Source of the DNA: Selaginella tamariscina
Taxonomy: Eukaryota > Streptophyta > Lycopodiopsida > Selaginellales > Selaginellaceae
Direction of reading: 5' to 3'
Length of the DNA: 64,000 nt
NCBI GenBank assembly: GCA_003024785.1
Contig: PUQB01000207.1
Coordinates: 33,098 to 97,097 of the forward strand
Shown here: piece by piece, positions 1 to 13,300 of the stretch
Layout of the letters: each line of letters begins with the position of its first letter
Position numbering within the stretch: the stretch's first letter is position 1
Notes under the pieces: generated by a model
The model's database searches: none
What the model was told of the DNA's origin: nothing
What the model saw: the letters and a program-made list of their open reading frames with translations, nothing else
Program-made: the position numbers and the translations under genes

Positions 1-157
1 ACTTGCAGCTTATGTACAGATATCCCCATATCACATCGTACTATAGTATACCTTGTGCATATCAATTAAATGTGGGTGTAAACTTTAAGAGAGCAACTAT
101 GATTTGTTTGTCCTATTTGCAGATGATATATATTAAAGCATTTTGATGGCTTTTAAG

Positions 158-319
158 GTTTTGGAGCTCTATCATCCACTGACATTGAGGTGGTTCCTGC
201 TGGGCACACACTACCGTTCACCAATCAACTATTCAAAGGCTCAACTGGAGACTGCATCTGATCGCCTGTTCTACCTTTACCAGGTAAACTGCTTGTCTGC
301 ACACATACACGTAACATGT

Positions 320-357
<38 letters not shown>

Positions 358-888
358 ATGGATTTATGAATGTAGACTTTATATAATACTGATGTATGCC
401 TCGAAGAAGAGAAGGCTAAGAAAATGGGGACAAGGCATCTTCTGAAGTTTTAGAGTGTGTGCAAGCTTTCGAGTCATGCTTCAAACAGTCTATGGCCGAT
501 GATTTAAACACACCGTCCGTAATCAGAGCGTTTTCTGAGCCTCTCAAAATCACGAATGATCTCTTACAGACCAGAAAGGTCTGTCTCTGTCTCTCTCTCT
601 CTCCTACACACGCATGTGTGTGTGTATGCAGTATATATATACATACTCAAACCGAAGATCCAGGTCTTAATTTTCCAGCATTATATAATAATACGTAATA
701 ATAACCCGTTTGTAAGCTAAAATGTACTTCAGTCAAGAATATCAATTAAAAGACATGATTTTATCATTGTTCTAACTGATGCAGGGTCGCAAAGACAAAA
801 ATAGGAATGCATCTCTTCGACTTGTACGTGCTCAGGTGGAACATGCTCTTGAGGTGCTTGGGTTCACAGTTGAAAGCTACAAGGAGGT

Positions 889-924
<36 letters not shown>

Positions 925-1157
925 TTATAAATGGTGGCAAACAGGTACTGGCGGAGCTTAGAAGTAAAGCATTGAAAAGAGCTGGATTAACAGAGGGCGA
1001 ACTAATGGTCCAGATGGAAGAGAGAGCAGCTGCAAGAGCTGCTAAAGACTATGCACGGTCCGATGAGATCCGGAAAAGACTGAGTGACGTGGGGATTGCT
1101 CTCATGGATGGTGGAGATGGCACTCTGTGGCGCCCTTGTGCAGTCAACTGTGAGTAG
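158..1157 (+). CDS. Cysteinyl-tRNA synthetase, 3' part (organellar type)
   Basis: Class I aminoacyl-tRNA synthetase that charges tRNA-Cys; only the C-terminal part lies in the window and the gene begins upstream of base 1. Exons by GT-AG and phase: 158-283, 376-578, 785-886, 945-1157. Visible blocks are [11 protein letters not shown] and HYRSPINYS (end of the catalytic domain), then the helical part with [10 protein letters not shown], and a C-terminal [13 protein letters not shown] block; this order is typical of plant CysRS of the organellar (SYCO, At2g31170) kind. Exon 376-578 is 203 nt, one short of an open frame: the run AAAA at about 420-424 needs one more A to join the reading frames, so the sequence has a single-base frameshift there. 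Introns carry CA/GT and GA microsatellites. Family call is strong; the organelle assignment is from recalled similarity only. Confidence 0.9.
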
Positions 1158-1265
1158 TATATATACTTACAAGACATCCATTCTCTAGCATTCACTATCC
1201 TTAGAGATGTCATATATCACTTCTGTGAGACACGCACAGAGTCGAAACTTGCACTATGTTTATAT

Positions 1266-2441
1266 TCAAGGAATAGCTTCAATCCTGGGTTGAAATGCAA
1301 AACCAAGTACAGACCTCGCCTCAATGTTATGATTCAAGGAGCATCCAGGTAACCAACCCCAAGTCTTCTTTGCAACATCATACATGAGTATCTCAGGTGA
1401 GTAATACTCATGCAAACACATATAATCCCCATGCCCAACACATATAAAATGCCCAGAGGAAGCCGTAAACAGCCTCTCAAACAAGCCCTCAGGCACCCTC
1501 CCTATTTCAACCCAGTCCGACTTAGTAGTCCTATTCAACTCCCATATGTGTACACTCTTCAGTGAGCCCAGCTCTTCTATCCCTCCGATTAAGAGCAGCC
1601 TTCCGTGGTGTGCCATCAGATTGGGACACGTAAGTGAAGGTGGAAGTTCGAGTTTGGAGGTGTACCATGCTCCCTCTTGGAGGTCAAACGTGAGCACTCC
1701 GTTTGGGGAGAACGTTAAGCAGTAGACCTTTCCATGGAAGAATGTAGCACCCGCTAAGATGGCTGTTCTCCTATTTAGAACGCCTGTGAGCTTCCATGCG
1801 TTGGTTCCGGAGTCATACACTTGTGAGGCAAGTGTCTCCCCGTCCTGTGCAACTAGAATCTTGTAAGCCCTCCTGTGTTCCTCGTACACCATCCCGACCA
1901 CATACGGGGACTTCATGGGGATCATCTTAGGCAGCTTCTTGTAAGACTTAGTTACCGGGTTTGAGACGAACATCGTCCCGCTCTGTGAGCCTGTGCCTTC
2001 CAGACAAAGGAGTCCTCCAGCAGATGCCAGAACCAGAAACGATTCTGGGAATCTGCAATGCATGAAGGAGGAGAACGGAAGCAGGTGCCATTTTGAGATG
2101 CTTACGTCGTAGATTGCTGCGACCCTCCTGTGGAAGTGATCGGCGAACATGAGGAAGTACGGTGGGCGGGACTTCACTGTGGAACACATCTCTAGGAAAC
2201 AAGCGTTCCCGGTTATCCTGCTCCATTTCTTGCACACTGTCCGGAACCTGAGGAGTGTGGCCACTGGCAGGCGTGCAAGGACCAGGTCCTGGATGGGCTC
2301 CGGTAGATTGCACCACAGATCGGCGTCCAGAATAGGAGTTTCTGATCCAGATGTGGATTCAATACATAGATTTTCGATACCTCTCAGTAATGCATCATTG
2401 ATCGATGACAAATCCACGACCTCTGTGTCCGTGGCCTCCAT
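1266..2441 (-). CDS. F-box/kelch-repeat protein (LCR/At5g15710-like)
   Basis: Single-exon, 391-residue protein if the first ATG (2439-2441) is used; an in-frame extension upstream has only a TTG. The F-box lies at about residues 41-85 (LPEPIQDLVLARLP, then FRTVCKKW) and would bind SKP1 in an SCF ubiquitin ligase. The rest is a kelch/F-box-associated beta-propeller with repeats such as AIYDVSISKWHLLP, SNPVTKSYKKLP, QVYDSGTNAWKL and MYDVAKKTWGWLPGC. The pattern resembles the plant LEAF CURLING RESPONSIVENESS/At5g15710 group. The ORF is intact, unlike many multi-exon neighbours. Its ATG is only 105 bp from the stop of the EF-hand gene on the same strand; AAACCCTAA telo-box-like words sit at 2475-2505. 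The substrate is unknown. Confidence 0.9.
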   Translation of the reverse strand: MEATDTEVVDLSSINDALLRGIENLCIESTSGSETPILDADLWCNLPEPIQDLVLARLPVATLLRFRTVCKKWSRITGNACFLEMCSTVKSRPPYFLMFADHFHRRVAAIYDVSISKWHLLPFSSFMHCRFPESFLVLASAGGLLCLEGTGSQSGTMFVSNPVTKSYKKLPKMIPMKSPYVVGMVYEEHRRAYKILVAQDGETLASQVYDSGTNAWKLTGVLNRRTAILAGATFFHGKVYCLTFSPNGVLTFDLQEGAWYTSKLELPPSLTCPNLMAHHGRLLLIGGIEELGSLKSVHIWELNRTTKSDWVEIGRVPEGLFERLFTASSGHFICVGHGDYMCLHEYYSPEILMYDVAKKTWGWLPGCSLNHNIEARSVLGFAFQPRIEAIP

Positions 2442-2545
2442 CGATGCTCGAATGCACCGTATCGTCGCGACCAAGAACCCTAAATTGGCTAGAAACCCTA
2501 AAACAGAGCATGGAAGAATATTCTCTATATTTGGAGAACTGTAAC

Positions 2546-4080
2546 TTAATGTGGTGAGTTACAGTGGACATGGTGGACAATGACACTGGATCTAACAGAA
2601 CCCCCAACAGGACTAGAGGGCCTTTTAGTTGCACTTGCAACAGTGTCGTTTACCAGTGACCTTCCACTTGAGAAGAAGTACAGGAATTGCTCCCAAGATA
2701 TAGCACCAACCCCTGTGAAATAACTCATAAACACACACATGACGTGTGTGCGTGCATGTGTGTGTGAACTTATACCTGCTGAATCGATCCTGTTGAACAC
2801 GCTTTCAAAAGATTCACGACGGCCATCTTTGCCTTTTGCCCTTGAAAGCTGCATGAACGCGGCTATCTGCACATATATTTCTATATACATTAGCTTATTA
2901 TCATAACATATATGATATAACTCACATCTTTATCACGCTTCATGGCAGCCATTAGCTCCTTCTTCGTTATATGCCTATCAATAAGAGTTAGTAACAACGT
3001 ATGTACATGCATATATACACATACCGGGTGTTTTCATAGTCAATCTTGGTAAACATTTCCCATAAGTCGATATTCTTTAACAGAAATGCCTGCAGCTCCA
3101 GCCAAAGTTCTTATATATGAAAGCTCTCTTCCGTTCTGGCTTGCTTTTCTTACCATTGCAAATGCAGCACTTAATTGCTCTAATGCCCATATATACACAG
3201 TGTTGTTTAACGTTAAATTGAATAAAACAACCCATGCATTATGTGTTTGGTACAACCTACTTGGCATGGAACGTGAGGCAACTATGAAGAAACTGTTCAA
3301 TGAGTTGCTGCAAGGAGAAAATGTCAGAACATAACACACGCAGCACGCACGCAGTGAACAGATGTGTATATATACTTACCATGTAAGGTTCGAATGGGTC
3401 GCCAACGTCGCCGGGCCAGCGGGGTTGCCACCCATCAGAGAGTGTCTTAAAAACAGGTTTACATTCAGCAGCAGCCGCCCTACACCCGAGCATATGTGCA
3501 TGCTGCTCCTGAGGAATATTCTGCACTCGCGGGACTACACCTCTTGAACCGAACAGCAATATGGAAGCCTCTATTGCCGCCTTGTTTCTTTCAGTCTAAA
3601 ACAAGTTTAATCTTTTCATTAATCATTGTAATTAATTAACTATAATGTACCATGAAACAACGTCCTTCTTCAGCTGATAAAACCGCCTCCGCAGCCGAGT
3701 ATAGGCTTGCAATTTGCTCCTCTGTGTATATAGTAGTATATTACGGGTATGCATGTACATGTATGAGTATCCATACTTACGATTACACTGGTAAGTGTCA
3801 ATATCATTAGCTTGGTTTAGATTTTGCTCCAAACGTGCACATGCTTGGATTGCCCTTGAGACGTCTATATCGTACTTCTTAACCCCTGTTCATATGTACG
3901 GATCATACACACACGCACGCACGCACGCACACGCACACAGGGGAATATACTTCGCATTTCGGTGGCCCATGTTTTGAGAGCGTAACGTAGAGCTCGGACA
4001 TGTGTACTACGTTGAAACTGTGGGTCTCTCCACACGGCACAGTCTGCAACAAGAGCACGGCCTAGTTCCTCACACGCCAT
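2546..4080 (-). CDS. EF-hand domain protein, ten exons, function unknown
   Basis: I do not recognise the gene beyond EF-hands. Exons on the minus strand that close in phase: 4080-3951, 3885-3781, 3721-3651, 3595-3380, 3307-3261, 3169-3154, 3089-3025, 2974-2926, 2866-2776, 2712-2546, giving about 318 residues with no indel correction. The N-terminal two thirds are helical (MACEELGRALVADC; later VPRVQNIPQEQHAHMLG). Near the C-terminus are two EF-hand-like loops: FTKIDYENTRHITKKEL (D1, E12 kept) and FNRIDSAGVGAISWEQF, where position 12 is Q instead of E, so calcium binding at the second is doubtful. Exon 6 would be a 16-nt microexon; that junction is the least certain. The tail is SSP-rich with no domain. 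Confidence 0.7.
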
Positions 4081-5130
4081 CGCCTAATTTACCGGATAAC
4101 CGTTTGTGTCAAGGTATATTCTTCAATATTCTATCTGTCTGTTAGTTACAAAGTCCTTGTACAGTAACTGGATAATAATTTTAATCAAGATCAATGATTA
4201 GATTTTTATAGGATTTTATGTACATGCACGAATGCATCATGTCCACTATACGTTGTATATACTGAATATATGTGTTCAACTTGTTTGTAGCAGCAATACA
4301 AACAAACTAAACACTTTTGTGCTTTGTACAACAGGAAACACGTAATATCGTCCTTGTGATGTATTAAAGTCATCATACCAATCATATGGTGTTATATATA
4401 ATGAATTAATTTTATATAGTACAGCATATGTTTAATGAATGAACTATTTCATTCAGTTAAACGTAATTTGCACCTGAGTCGGCAGCCGCTTGATTAAGAT
4501 TGCGGAATGTCGAGTAGATTAATGGCTGAGATTGCATTTTAAAAATGTAACGTAAAGGAAAGGACCTCTACTATAGAGAGTATAGACTATAAGTAGGGTT
4601 CATAGTTGAATGGAGTGCTTCCTGGCATCCAGGAGAGGAGTCCATGGCGCTGCAGTGATACTGTTCCATGTAAGTGTATTCATGAATGTAGCACAGATTT
4701 CTTCCCGGAAATCCCCGTTTTCTCTCATAAATCCCGATTCAAACAAAGTTTTACCCAGGAATCCTGATTCAAGGGATTGACCGAGGAGAGAGTGTGAAAT
4801 TCTAGAGGGTTAGGGTTCGTGGGGAAATCAGGGGGTTTAGGTCGGAAGCAGGGTAGGGTTAACGAGGGTTTGAAGAAATTCAGGGAATTGGGTGCTTGCC
4901 GTTGTTAGGAACTTCTACATTTTGATTTCCGGTCGGATTGATCGTAGATTGTTCGTGGATCTATTCATTCAGTAGCTAAGATCCGGGAATTTGATAATTT
5001 GGATCAAACAGCATTGGGTATTATCGAATTCTGCATTGAACAGAAGAATTCTGCATTGGGCAGGTGCTTATAGTATGTATTGGGCAGGAACTTAGTAAGA
5101 ACAAAAGTGGGTTCTTATTCATAAGCAAAG
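4081..5130 (+). other. Intergenic region and probable HAC 5' leader
   Basis: No ORF of note. 4100-4560 is AT-rich. 4700-5060 is G-richer and contains TAGGGTT words typical of plant 5' leaders, lying directly upstream of the HAC start codon. A non-coding first exon and leader intron are possible but cannot be placed from sequence alone. This is also the shared divergent promoter region with the EF-hand gene at 4080. Confidence 0.4.
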
Positions 5131-8100
5131 ATGCAGGCTCAGTTATCTGGGCAGTGCATTTCTTTGCCAGATAGATCTTCATTTCCTACATGGGGTAGCA
5201 GCAGATCATGGCAAAGTGATGCAGATGTCAATCTGCGTCGCAGGGTCATTGAGATAATGTAAGTGTAAGAATATACATACATAGTCATAATCCCTAACAA
5301 GTCGGTTTTCTCACGTGAATTATCAGAGCACCCATCTTTCAGAAATGTAGACATCAACTTCCTCTAGAATGGCAGCAGAAGATACCGGATCTGGTTACCA
5401 CTGTTGAACAAGCCTTGTATAACGAAGCTTCTTCTAAGGTGTGCTTTTTATATGCTTATGATACACACATACACATACATCTTGAACAGGAGGAGTATGC
5501 GGATTTTAGAACTTTGGAGCAAAGGCTTCAAATAATGACACCAAAGTTTGTTAACAACACTGGAACACAACAGCAACATAGGAATACAAATCCTTTGGAT
5601 GACCTTTCTTCTGCACTTATTGGGAACAGCAACAATAACATGGTTAACAGCATGGGTCCAACACCAGGTATAATCAACTATATGTACACGTGTGTGTATG
5701 TAAAACATAATTCTTAACGAGAAACTAAGTTATATTACCAGGTTTCTCGAACAATATGATGCCAACACCTGGTAGCAATGGGACTGTCCGGAATATGATG
5801 CCGACTCCTGGTCTAAACACGAATAAAACGACTAACTCGAACATGATTCCCACTCCAGGCGGCATCGGCAACTTTGTACAAACCTCTACAGGCATGTTCC
5901 AAGGTAAAACGACATCCAGACACGTTCAATTGTACACACTGTGTGTGCGAGTGTGTGTCTGCTCATTCACAAACTTGCTCCCGAAACACACACGCCCCTA
6001 TGGCTTATTCAATACATGTGCGTGCTTCTATGTGTTTATTTAAATTATCTGTTAAACTTGATGGTCTTGCATTATATATAGTGTGTGTATTAGGCATAAA
6101 TCAAATTACACCTGTGTTGAGTGAAGTTTAAGCCAATTTAAGGTATGTTTCTGAACTATGAGGTAACTAGCATGTTAACAGGCGGTCGCACATACGTTTA
6201 TAGACGTATGTACATTTATACGTATACGTAGAATTCATTGCATACTTATTATAAAGATATATATGCTTATGTACACTCTACCACTGTCTGCTGTATATTT
6301 GCTTCTGAACAAAATTTAGCGGACTCAATTGCGATCTACATGTATAGATATATTATGTGTTATTTAGATATATACCTACTTATGAGATTATTCTAGTAAA
6401 TGGAATGAGGATGATGCACGATGCTGCTAGTGCGGGGTTTTCAACAGGGTCTATGCAGATGATGCCAACACCTGGTATAAGCATGCCACAACAGACGGTA
6501 AGCTTCCGTGAGTATGTATATATACCCGTCGTTCTAAATATTCACTTATACCGATTTTTCTCTGTATGTTGTGTGTGTGTATACACAACTAATTAATGTG
6601 TAGGCGGTGAGCTCGGGTAACTTTCCTAAGTCGAGTGATATGTCGATGAATTCCATACAACCACAGCAATACCCAACTGCGAACGGACACATGGTACGGA
6701 AGCCGCTCAATGCCGGCGGCGGTTTGACCAATGGAATGATGGTCAACAGGAACCATTTGGTCAACGGTCATGATTACCCCGTCCAGTCAATGCAGGGTCA
6801 AAGTCACTTTCAAAATCAAAGTCAGTTTTTTGCTCCAACAGCAACAGCAACAGCGTCTTAGTCGCATGCAACAGAGTAAGCTAATCACACAGATACACAC
6901 GTGTATATGCATATATGTACTCTACGACCATAGAGTCTTATAATATTGATTATGGGGCTTTTATGCAGTGACTAACTCTATGAATGCAACTGCAAATGGA
7001 AGCTATGCAATGAATGCAGCAGATTTAGCCGGAAATGCGAATATATACACGTCCACGGGTCTGATTAGCAATGGAATGGCCTTGAACACCGTAAATCCTC
7101 AGCTTAAACTCCCCTTAAACTCCGTACATCAGTCTCAGAATATCGTACACCAGCAAATGCAACAAAGCTTACAGCAACAGCGTCTCCAGCAACAGCAGCT
7201 CCAACCCCAACAGGTACGTCTGTGTGTAGTATACATTATAATATTATAATATATACATATAGTAACGGTAAGTTACAGCCAATACTTGTGTCTGTGTATA
7301 TAGCACTATCATTGAATTAAGTGTTATTGGTATAAATGTGTTAAATATATTTGTTTTACCAGCAACAACAGCAACAGCAGCAGCAGAGTGTGCCGTTACA
7401 AAGGCAAGAGCATCCAACTTTCCAGATTTCGGAGAAAAAACCAGAGATTCAGAATGTATCAATCGACATACCAATGCCTGATCAACAACCCCAACAACAG
7501 CAAAGCTCTCCCCAGATACAGGTACTGTACATTGCTCGTATTACATTCTAAGATTAATGAATAGTATGGTGTAGCTATATGTTACATAAAGCTTGTGTAT
7601 CTTCAAATGTATATTGTTACATATAATGTTTGTGTGTGTGTATATATATATATATAATTCCTTGCAATTTGTATAACAGGAGAAACAACAAGTCTGGCAA
7701 CAGGCAAAGAGTGAAAATCATGTAACTCCACAAAACAATGAGCTGGTACAAGCTAAACCTGAACCTATACAACCAATGGAAGATGTAAAGCCAGACGTAA
7801 AACAAGAGCCAGAGCAAGCACAGGTATTTAAATAATTATTCTTGTGTCACTTTCTAGTTTAAACAATATTAGTTTATGATATGTGGTTAATTTCTTAACT
7901 AGTTTGAAACAGTAATCATTGTATAATGAATATATTTCAGCCTGTAAAGCAAGAGCAAGGAAGTTTACCAATGGTTTCAACACCAGGGGCGGAGAATAAT
8001 AATGGAGGTCAACAAGTTGTAAGCAGCATGCGAGCTCAACAATACCAGAAACAGGTCAGTGAACATAACATACACACGCACGCACGCACCTATCCAATAT

Positions 8101-8831
8101 TATTAGTGTACAATGGTTGATATATTGTATCACACATATGCGCACACGTTCGGTATATAAGTTGATACTAAAGTTACTGGTTTTTATGTTGTGCAGCAAA
8201 GATGGTTGCTCTTTCTACATCATGCAAGTAAGTGTAAAGCTCCAGCGGGGAGTTGTACGCACAACCCCCACTGTGGAACTGGTAAACAGCTTCTAAGTCA
8301 CATTGCAAGGTAATACATATCTATGTTTGTGCGGGATGGTACATGTGTGATTATTTATGACTTATTCTATTGTTATTAGGTGCCGTACCTATGAATGTAC
8401 ATATGAACGATGTCCAGCCTCCAGAAAGCTTTTATTTCACCACCAGAAATGTCGAGATATCAACTGTCCTGTCTGCGGTCGTGTCCGTCAGGTAAACTAC
8501 TTTATTATATGTATTGCATAATAACTAATTGTTAAATTGATACACTAATCATTGTTAATCTTATGCTCTATATGATTATGAAGTGTTCTCTTAATTTAAT
8601 TATATCACTACTGATTCATACAATATTAAGTAATGCGAGTAGTTATACAACATATGTAAAACTTATGAATAGTAGTGATGGATCTTATATGTCTGTTATC
8701 GAGAAACCTCTCTCTCTCTCTCCTCTCTCTCTCTACTGATTCATACAATATTAAGTAATGCGAGTAGTTATACAACTATGTAAAACTTATGAATAGTATA
8801 GTGATGGATCTATATGTCTGTTATCGAGAAA

Positions 8832-8918
<87 letters not shown>

Positions 8919-10232
8919 TTTTGTGTAAATTTATAGTTAATATTAAAGCACCAGTCACGTGAGCCTTCGCCAAGGGAGGGTGTATCGAGTATACAACCAC
9001 CTTCGAAACGTGTGAAAGTGGAGCCTGTACCAGATTCTACCAATATTCACGAATATTCGGAGAATCATCCCATGAAATCTGAGCCGTCTAAACCTTCGAA
9101 GATGAACGTGAAAACAGAGGCTCAGACTGTAAAACCAGAGGCTGAAGTGAAGCCGAATATTCCGGTGGTAAACAATGAAGTTATAAATGGTAAAGGTCTA
9201 AAACCGAAAACTATCGGGGCTTCACTCACAGAGCTTTTTACTGTGGAGCAAATAAGGCAACACATCACCAGCCTTAGACAATGGGTTGGACAGGTGTGGT
9301 TTGTTTGTGTGTGTGTGAGTATCATATTATGGTGGTAGAGTATAGATATTGTCGCTTAAGCTTTAGTTATATACTTGTTTATTGAGTATATTGAGTTACA
9401 TTCTGCTGTATATGTGTGCTTATGTAACACTTTATGATAATTATTATTATTGTTGTGATTTACCTAAAAATATACATTATGAGTTCAGAATGCCCTCTGT
9501 TATACACGTATATTTGTATGTACATGCATTTGGTGTAGTATGTATATGCTGTATACTTATCATTGTTATACTGTGCAGAGTAAATCCAAAGTGGAGAAGA
9601 TACAAGCTATGGAACACCAGTCAAACGAGCAAGCATGTAGACTATGCGGAGTAGAAAAGCTTTTCTTTGACCCGCCGCCTATATACTGTACGACCTGCGT
9701 ATACGTGTTAAGAGGAATGCACTGTATTATACGACTGCTATACGGATACGCGTCATTATTTCTGTATACCTTGCTACAACGACGTGCGTACGGAGAACGT
9801 GGAGCTGGAAGGGCTTACGTATCCCAAGAATGTCTTAGAGAACATAAACATGACGAAGAACAAGAAGAAGCTGTGAGTGTGTGTCTGTGTGTGCGTGCGC
9901 GTAGCTTTGTAATTTATATACGTATAACAGAGCATGCTACGCATGGTAATCACATTTAGATATATGTGTGTGTGTGTGTGTTAGATGTAGGTTTTAATAG
10001 CAGACATACAAGCATATATATATATAAGATGACACGCACATCATATTCCTTCATAACGTGCATTATATGCATACATACACAATAGTGATGGTTTGGTTTC
10101 CTTGGCAGTGGGTGTGTTGTGAACGGTGCAATTTATGGCAACACCAAATATGTTCTCTATTTAATAGCAGAAGGAATGAAGGTGGTGAAGCGGACTATAC
10201 ATGTCCACAATGCTGTATGGCAGAGATGGAAA

Positions 10233-10310
<78 letters not shown>

Positions 10311-13300
10311 ATATATATATATATATCTGTGTGTGTGTGGTGTGTAGACACGACGTGCACATCTGCACACATCTTTTATATACATACACATAATTGACCA
10401 CAATTAGCAGGGGGGAAAGACTACCTTTACCAGAGAGTGCTCTTCTCGGTGCTAAAGATCTCCCTAAAACTTACCTAAGCGATCACCTTGAAAAAAGATT
10501 AACTGAAAAGTTAAGACAAGAACGCTTGGAACGTGCTCGTGCTCAAGGGAAAAGTTTTGATGAGGTATTACATATGTATATTACACATGATATGTACGTA
10601 TATCTGATATATTGTTTGGCCGTTAAGGTGCCTGGAGCAGAAGGGCTTGTTGTCAGAGTGGTTTCATCAGTTGATAAAAAGCTGGAAGTGAAACCACGAT
10701 TCCTAGAGATATTCCAGGAGGAAGATTATCCCACTGAATTTCCATACAAATCGAAGGTGTGTGTGTAGATGGGAAAGGGGGGGTATGGCATGCCATATAT
10801 CTAATATGAGTGTCTTGCAGGCGGTTTTTGTTGTTTCAGAGAATCGAAGGCGTAGAAGTTTGTCTTTACGGAATGTACGTGCAGGAGTTTGGTGTAGAAT
10901 CTGCTCAACCAAACGAACGGCGTGTATATCTTTCATACTTGGACTCTGTTAAGTACTTCCGGCCTGAGGTTAAGACGCTACACGGGAAGCACTTAGAACA
11001 TACGTCTATCACGAGCTCCTGGTAATATATATATATATATATATATGATAGATAGATAGACACCACACACACACACAGACAGACAGACAGAGAAATTATA
11101 TGTTTAAGTCATAATTATGCTAGCATTAAAAGACACACGTACCAGTATAATTCAGACTGTAGTACAATATATGCTATACTATAGTACGTTATCTATGCTA
11201 ATATATGCATAAATGCATACATATATCGTAGATGTACTAGTATTAACCTTAATTTAATTATAGGTTGGCTACTTGGATTATTGCAAAAGACGAGGATTTA
11301 CAAGCTGTTATATATGGGCATGTCCGCCTCTCAAAGGAGAAGATTACATTCTTTATTGTCACCCTGAGATACAAAAAACACCAAAGTCTGACAAGCTTCG
11401 TGAATGGTATGTACGCAGCTGTATGTGTATGTAATCGTGAATGTGATATTTACATACATACAGCGCGTACATACATTTATACTTACATATAAATTTATAC
11501 ACGAGCAGTGCACATTTATAAACAGTACCTGATCTCCTGTTATAGGTATTTGACAATGTTGAGAAAAGCAAGCAGGACAATATTGTTGTCGATGTGACCA
11601 ATTTTTATGATTACTTCTTTGTCTCTCAAGGAGAATGCAAGGCAAAGGTATATATATACATATTCTTTCTTTATGTTCAGGACATAGTTACAATGCATAC
11701 ATATATACATACATAGATAAAAAACACTTATACTCATTAGATACATGTGTATTCACACATGTACACGTATATACTAATTTGAATCTACTAAGGTCACGGC
11801 AGCAAGACTACCATACTTTGACGGTGATTATTGGCCCGGGGCTGCAGAGGATATCATATTACAACTTCAACAACAACAGGACAGCGATGATGGTAATAAG
11901 CAGAAGAAAGGAAAGATTAAGAAGCCCCCTACCAAACGTAACACTAAAACTGCTGCGGCTGCTGAGATGGGTGTCAATGCTTCTAAAGACACTCAACTTA
12001 TGCTGAAGGTTAGTATGAATATATACATATACAGATACTAGTAATGCCTAAAGGAACATATATATATGGTTTTGCAGCTTGGAGAGTCTATAATGCCCAT
12101 GAAAGAGGATTTCATCATGGTTCATCTCTACCACACATGCACACATTGTAGAAACTTTATTCTTCAGGCTATCGGTGGATTTGTAGAGTCTGTAAAACTT
12201 TCCAGCTTTGTGACAGGTGAGTGTGTGCGTTGCGTGTGCCTATAATTCTTATTTGGTCCTTTTGTGACAGGTGCTATGATGCTGATGTTAAACTTGATGA
12301 GAGGGAAAGACATCCCTTTAACAACAAAGAAGTGCATCACCTAAGTCCGGTATGTGTGTGTGTACGTAGACGCCAGAATGGGTAATGGGTATCGATACTT
12401 GTTGGCTCTTTTGTTCAACAGGTTGCAGTAGATGAGAGTATCGGAGACACAAAAGACAAAGACGACATAATGGAGAGTGAATTCTTCGATACCGGCATGC
12501 ATTCCTCACACTTTGTCAAGGCAACCATTACCAATACGACACATTACGAAGGTGTGTGGTTGCGTGTGCGTGTGTGTGTGTGTACATCTCTGGTTTTGAT
12601 TCACTTCTATTTTGTGCGCAATTCTGTATAAAATTTTTATGTACGTACACAAGTAAACATAAAATCTATGCACACATGAACTAAATCATTGTATCTATGT
12701 TTTTTACTTTCAATTCCTATATTTATTCATACATGGATACATTTGTATTATCATGTGTGTATATTACCATCAGTTCACATATGTGTATATACGTCTCAAT
12801 ACATGTTTTTAACAGGGCTAAACACTTCTTCGATGATGGTTTTGTACCATTTACATAATCCGATGGCACCGGCATTCGTGACAACGTGCTCCATATGTAA
12901 CCACGATATTGAGACTGGACAAGGATGGAAGTGTGACACGTGTACAGAGTACGACGTATGTAATGGCTGCTACCAGGAGGAAGGTAGAAAACACCCCCAC
13001 AGATTAATACCCCACCCCTCTGCCTCGGAGCGTAATGCCCAGAATAAGGAGCACGGCAGCAGCGGATGCTACAGGTGGTGTGTGTGTGTGTGTTCAGTTT
13101 GTCTGGTACGATTTCGTTCTTGTGTGATGTGTGTCCTCTGCTGGGTCCAACATATTGATGTGTGTGTTGTGTGAGGGAGGGAGAGACTTATACATATTCT
13201 GTTTACAGCTTAAGAAGATGTTGGAGTTGCTAGTGCATGCATCCAATTGTGGAACACAGCAGTGCCAGTATCCGATGTGTGTGAATGTGAAGAGATTGTT

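Noticed and set aside
2149..2544. Long frames antisense to or overlapping the F-box gene
   Set aside because: Shadows of a well-supported coding region.
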